This document shows, in pieces, positions 17,823 through 20,759 of a stretch of 20,759 nt of DNA (the first letter of the stretch is position 1; each line of letters begins with the position of its first letter). The translations under genes were made by a program, and so were the position numbers. Under the pieces are notes generated by a model that saw only the letters and a list, made by a program, of their open reading frames with translations, did no database searches and had not been told where the DNA came from. This DNA is from Falciphora oryzae (lineage: Eukaryota; Ascomycota; Sordariomycetes; Magnaporthales; Magnaporthaceae): the NCBI GenBank assembly GCA_000733355.1, contig JNVV01000060.1:191253-212011 (forward strand), written 5' to 3'.

Positions 17823-18099
17823 TGTAAAAAGGCCCGTCGCGATAGAGAGGGCCGCCACAGAGGAGGGTCTCAGCCTCCCTGGTGGGGCTGTGCCCTGTGG
17901 AGGCCTGAGGCACCCAGGCACGCAACGAGGCCCAGGGGGCCGCGCTATTTAGGCGGCTTGGTTGAGGCAATCCGGCGATTGCTACAACCAAGCTGAAGTT
18001 GTCGTATCTACCCTATAGCAATATAGGACTTCTACCCCCTGATTACCGTCTAGCATTATCGTGATCACCTCGTACAGGCCTTCGGCTTACCCCGTGACA
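17823..18099 (+). repeat. 3' LTR of retroelement copy B (277 bp)
   Basis: Starts TGTAAA and ends CCCCGTGACA. It aligns over its whole length with the 280-bp LTR of copy A, with differences concentrated in a GC-rich middle section. The next five bases are CACTG; there is no 5' partner in the window to confirm a target duplication. Confidence 0.82.
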
Positions 18100-18636
18100 C
18101 ACTGGTATTTTTTAACTTATACAAATAGTGTGGGATACAATTTATACGCTGCCCCAAAGTGTATAGGCGGTATAAAATACGCTGGAAAAATGAAAATTTA
18201 AAAGGCACAGTGCGGGCCCGATTTTCCCTGCAAAATTGTACCGTGCGAAAGGTGAAAATACGTTTTTTGTTGGTAGGAGTGTTACTCTTATAGGCTCGGA
18301 GATCTCCCAAAGGAAAGAACAAAGATCTATAGATCTGGAAAGGTGTTTGTATTAATGCATGAAGGGGAAAAAATCTAGTTATAGGAAGGGGATCGCAAAA
18401 TCCCCTTTTGTAGGCTCGTGGGAGCGCACGGCCCATAGGTCTGCTGCTCCACGAGGCTGGGCCCTTCCTAGATGCACGCGCTAGATCACGTGGATCAACA
18501 TTTTTACTTTTTTTTCACACGCATTTTACCTGCGAAAGGGAATATTTTTCAAGGAAATAAATGTATCTACTAATAATTAATTATAAAGTTAATCTGCTTT
18601 AAGCTTTAGAAAATTATTACCTATTTTGGCTGATTT
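18100..18636. other. AT-rich spacer
   Basis: No gene is recognised. A perfect 14-bp palindrome, AGATCTATAGATCT, lies at 18323-18336. A short inverted repeat around AAGGGGAT and ATCCCCTT occurs near 18387-18408. The base composition and lack of coding frames suggest old, mutated repeat sequence. Confidence 0.4.
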
Positions 18637-19157
18637 TGTAACAGGTCCTCGCTCCGCTATAGCAGGCTACAGCGGTGTTAGGCCTGGCAGGGGGGGTTCT
18701 CTCAGGGAGATCTCAGAGGTCCAGCAGTTCAACAGTCGTATTCGTGCAAGGCTCAATAAGTCTATAGTGATGGTGAAAACAGAAACGATGGCTTGCCCTC
18801 CTAACTCCCTTCACAGGGGGCTCCCCGGGCCCTTCTTATACACGGCCCTCCGGCCGTCCTTCGGCTGTCGTCGGCACGCCTCCTCCTCCGTGGCGTCCGT
18901 TCGGAGCTGGATATACTTCGTCCCCTTCTCAGGGTTCGGAGTCTAGATGCGCCTTGGCCGGGTTGGGTGCCCGTTATCTGCGGGGCCTGCCGGCATGCGT
19001 GTCATAGAGGGAAACTCTCTGGATCAGCGCGTTAACCCTCTGGATCGGGGCGTCGCTCAGGGCTTGCGCCCCTCTGGCCACCACCCGGAGTCCTCCCCTG
19101 AGGCCACCGGTGGCGGTCCCTAGGGCTGCTGATCGTGGTTCTGTGCGGGGTGTTACA
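18637..19157. mobile_element. Solo LTR (521 bp), family 2, with GATTT target duplication
   Basis: Begins TGTAACAGG and ends GGTGTTACA, flanked by exact GATTT duplications (18632-18636 and 19158-19162). It shares many blocks with the solo LTR at 3608-4103, such as ATGGCTTGCCCTCC (ATTGCTTGCCCTCC there) and GGGCCCTTCTTATACAC. It is richer in G and C, so it is either younger or less mutated. No internal coding region remains. Confidence 0.9.
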
Positions 19158-19204
19158 GATTTTATATTTATTTTACAAATAGACATGTTTGGGCCGGTTA
19201 CTAT

Positions 19205-19330
19205 GGTGCACTGTCCGACTGGAACAGATTTTTGTCACATCGCTGTGCCTTTTGTTTGGATTCGCGGCAGGCCGTACAGGCCTTCTTGCGCCTGTTCCTC
19301 TTGGGCCGCCTACCGGCTGGCACGCTCAGC
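19205..19330 (-). other. Possible Cys-rich, basic motif on the minus strand, weak
   Basis: Reading leftward, RNRRKKACTACRESKQKAQR is followed by CD and a stop soon after. The motif recalls a fungal Zn(II)2Cys6 cluster, but the spacing C-x2-C-x9-C does not fit the standard C-x2-C-x6-C. The frame upstream crosses two C runs of 11 and 10 bases at 19330-19351, where length changes are likely. This may be a gene relic or chance. Confidence 0.2.
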
Positions 19331-19587
19331 CCCCCCCCCCGCCCCCCCCCCGGCCTCTCCTCGAGGGCGTGTTGGCGTCGTGTGTGTATATGTGTGTATT
19401 CTGGCCACCCTGCGTGCCGTTGTCGTGTTCGTCGTCCTTATTGCCAACCGAAGCACCGTGTGCTTCATCGGTCGACAACGCCATGTCAATCAGAGCGGGG
19501 CAATCAGGTCCTAAGAAGGGGTGTGTTCTATCGCCATGTATTATGTTAACGTTTTTTTTCTAGAAAACGGGATACATTAAAACTCAC

Positions 19588-19833
19588 CCGGACCGAGTTG
19601 ATCGTTGGGCGAGCCCAGCTGGCCAACTTCGCCGGTCCAGGGTTGATCGAGCGCGGTAGCTTCATAAAGCCATCCAAGTGAGCCAAATTCCGCAGTTGGC
19701 TGAAGTGCGTCGTATTGGAATATTTCAACCTGCGTCGCTCTTGACGGAGAAGTGGTGTCGCCGTCAGGTTTCCTCGGGGTAAAGGTCGTAAATACGTAGT
19801 ATGTATAAAGGTGAGAGTAAGCTCAAGGAGCAC
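19588..19833 (-). CDS. Candidate exon of an unrecognised gene
   Basis: The frame has protein-like composition, including QLRNLAHLDGFMKLPRSINP and GPAKLASWARPTINSVR, and ends at a strong donor sequence GTGAGT (19587-19582). A 3' acceptor TTCTTAG lies about 77 nt further on, near 19511. Joining them in phase 0 gives six more codons and a stop. The 5' part of the gene was not found, since the upstream sequence to 20248 lacks a convincing exon. I do not recognise the family. Confidence 0.35.
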
Positions 19834-20248
19834 TTTAGGAAGGGATGGCTTTTATTTATAGGATAAATGCAGGCCACCGTCCAAGACTCGTCAAAGTCCG
19901 AGTTGGCCGGACACGGGAAACACGTAAAGGAACCCCTGCAGGCAGCACCTGCCTAAACGGACTGTTTAAACACACGACTCTTGTTTTTAGGTCGTGTTTG
20001 TAGTGCTGTGATTGCCATTACACCGTTGCGATAAACCCCAGATTCGACGACCTAGCTGTAGTCGGAAAGCTTCCCAAAAACGAAATACAAAAATACAAAA
20101 TGTACGAATGTAGTGGATTCGTGCTGAAGCAGGATAAGTGTGCCTCATTCTTTGCCCGCGGAGCTGCCCCCGGCTTCGGTAGCTAGGATTAAAACGGCTG
20201 GGAAGCCCGCAAATGCTCTGCCAAGTGCGGGTGCTGCGGAAGCGGCTG
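19834..20248. other. Spacer, 3' flank of the bZIP gene
   Basis: No gene is recognised. A short inverted repeat (ACACGAC and GTCGTGT) at about 19972-20000 could form a small hairpin. Confidence 0.4.
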
Positions 20249-20740
20249 TCAGCGCTGCGAGTACGGTGAAGTCCCGGCGGGCGAGGAGGCGCCCGAGTGC
20301 GGGCCGCCGGGTGGCTGGCCTAGCCGAAACGGCAGCCCCGGCCGTTGGGGCATCCCCTGCGGGCCGCCCTCCCCTGGCCTCGGCGCGACGCCATTGAGGG
20401 CCTCGACACAGTTTCCCGCAAGGATGGCGGTGCGGTCTGGTCGGCTTTGTATAATTTTACGATAGCGCTCGTTCTCGTCCTTCAGCCGACTCACTGCACC
20501 GCGATAGTGGTCGCACTCGCTCTTTAGCTGGGCCACCTGTGCATCCAGTTCGTCCACCCGCGTCTTCATCGTCTGGAGCTCGTTTTTCTTGCGTTTTCGG
20601 AACCTTTGAGACGCCACCGCGTTGCGTCTCCTTTTGTTGTCCGCCTCTTTCGACGCTCGCGCCACGTCCCAATTTACGGGGATTGCCTCGGCACCTTCGG
20701 GGCGGATCTCCAGCTCCATACCAGGCTCGATACTGGGCAT
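20249..20740 (-). CDS. bZIP transcription factor, possibly 5'-incomplete
   Basis: The first ATG in the window is at 20740. The frame stays open to the window edge, so the true start may lie outside. The 163 residues contain a basic region NKRRRNAVASQRFRKRKK with the Asn-x7-Arg signature (Asn40, Arg48). A zipper has heptad positions Met58, Leu65, Leu72, Tyr79, Leu86 and Tyr93, within ELDAQVAQLKSECDHYRGAV. The Gly/Pro-rich tail (about 110-163) is probably disordered. Proteins of this type bind DNA as dimers in the nucleus and control stress, metabolic or developmental genes; the exact subfamily is not clear. The GC content and intact frame suggest a functional host gene at the edge of the repeat block. 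Confidence 0.88.
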   Translation of the reverse strand: MPSIEPGMELEIRPEGAEAIPVNWDVARASKEADNKRRRNAVASQRFRKRKKNELQTMKTRVDELDAQVAQLKSECDHYRGAVSRLKDENERYRKIIQSRPDRTAILAGNCVEALNGVAPRPGEGGPQGMPQRPGLPFRLGQPPGGPHSGASSPAGTSPYSQR

Positions 20741-20759
20741 CGGTGCCGTCGCTCTAATG

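Larger units (their letters stand above)
15063..18099 (+). mobile_element. Ty3/Gypsy chromovirus copy B: 5'-truncated, pol remnant to 3' LTR
   Basis: From left to right the copy contains the end of pol (integrase core, GPY/F-like region, chromodomain), a long reading frame on the opposite strand (17470-16169), a variable region, the polypurine tract and the LTR. The 5' LTR, gag, protease and reverse transcriptase are missing, so it is a dead 5'-truncated copy. From about 16870 to the end it matches copy A without A's two insertions. The pol part is strongly AT-shifted, and the antisense-gene part is far less so. Confidence 0.82.

Noticed and set aside
18387..18408. Short inverted repeat as a transcription terminator
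   Set aside because: The context is fungal, where such hairpins do not define terminators, and no gene ends there.
19955..20060. tRNA-like GGTGTAATGG on the minus strand near 20020
   Set aside because: The A-box resemblance is not matched by a B box, T stem or acceptor pairing.
1..20759. CRISPR array, bacterial operon, Starship captain (tyrosine recombinase) or Helitron
   Set aside because: No spaced repeats, bacterial gene layout, recombinase motifs, Rep/helicase motifs or Helitron ends were seen anywhere in the window.

Overview
The window looks like a repeat-rich, probably accessory or subtelomeric block of a filamentous ascomycete (Pezizomycotina, most likely Sordariomycetes). The reasons are short introns of 57-138 nt with CTAAC/CTGAC branch points, a fungal bZIP gene, an Est1-type gene of the kind expanded in these fungi, a Pot2/Fot1-type transposon, Tad1-like LINE sequence, chromodomain Ty3 retroelements, and transition mutations (C to T, G to A) that look RIP-like and have created stop codons in the transposons but not in the host genes. 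The species cannot be named from sequence alone.

Layout. 1-825: 3' end of a Tad1-like LINE. About 1301-5293: the 5'-truncated 3' part of a Ty3/Gypsy chromovirus (copy A), ending in a polypurine tract and a 280-bp LTR. It is interrupted by a complete 1861-bp Pot2-type element (1349-3209, TA duplication) and by a 496-bp solo LTR of another family (3608-4103, ATAGG duplication). 5994-10007 (minus): an intact three-exon gene for a protein of about 1297 aa with an N-terminal coiled coil, a possible Ulp1-like cysteine-protease segment and a clear JmjC domain. 10500-11700: weak coding candidates. 12337-14800 (minus): an intact four-exon gene for an Est1/SMG7-type DNA/RNA-binding protein. About 15063-18099: a second 5'-truncated copy (B) of the same retroelement, with integrase and chromodomain of pol, then a long reading frame on the opposite strand, then polypurine tract and 277-bp LTR. 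18637-19157: a second solo LTR of the 496/521-bp family, with GATTT duplication. 20249 to the right edge (minus): a bZIP transcription factor.

How the parts relate. Copies A and B are the same element. B carries both pre-insertion sites, so the order of nested insertions in A can be read directly. Both copies carry the antisense reading frame, so it belongs to the element rather than to the host locus. The two intact host-type genes lie between decayed transposons. One is a putative chromatin modifier (JmjC) and the other an Est1-type nucleic-acid-binding protein. The most interesting items are the coiled-coil/Ulp1-like/JmjC protein with a frame-preserving intron next to its candidate catalytic Cys, and the antisense gene between pol and the 3' LTR.
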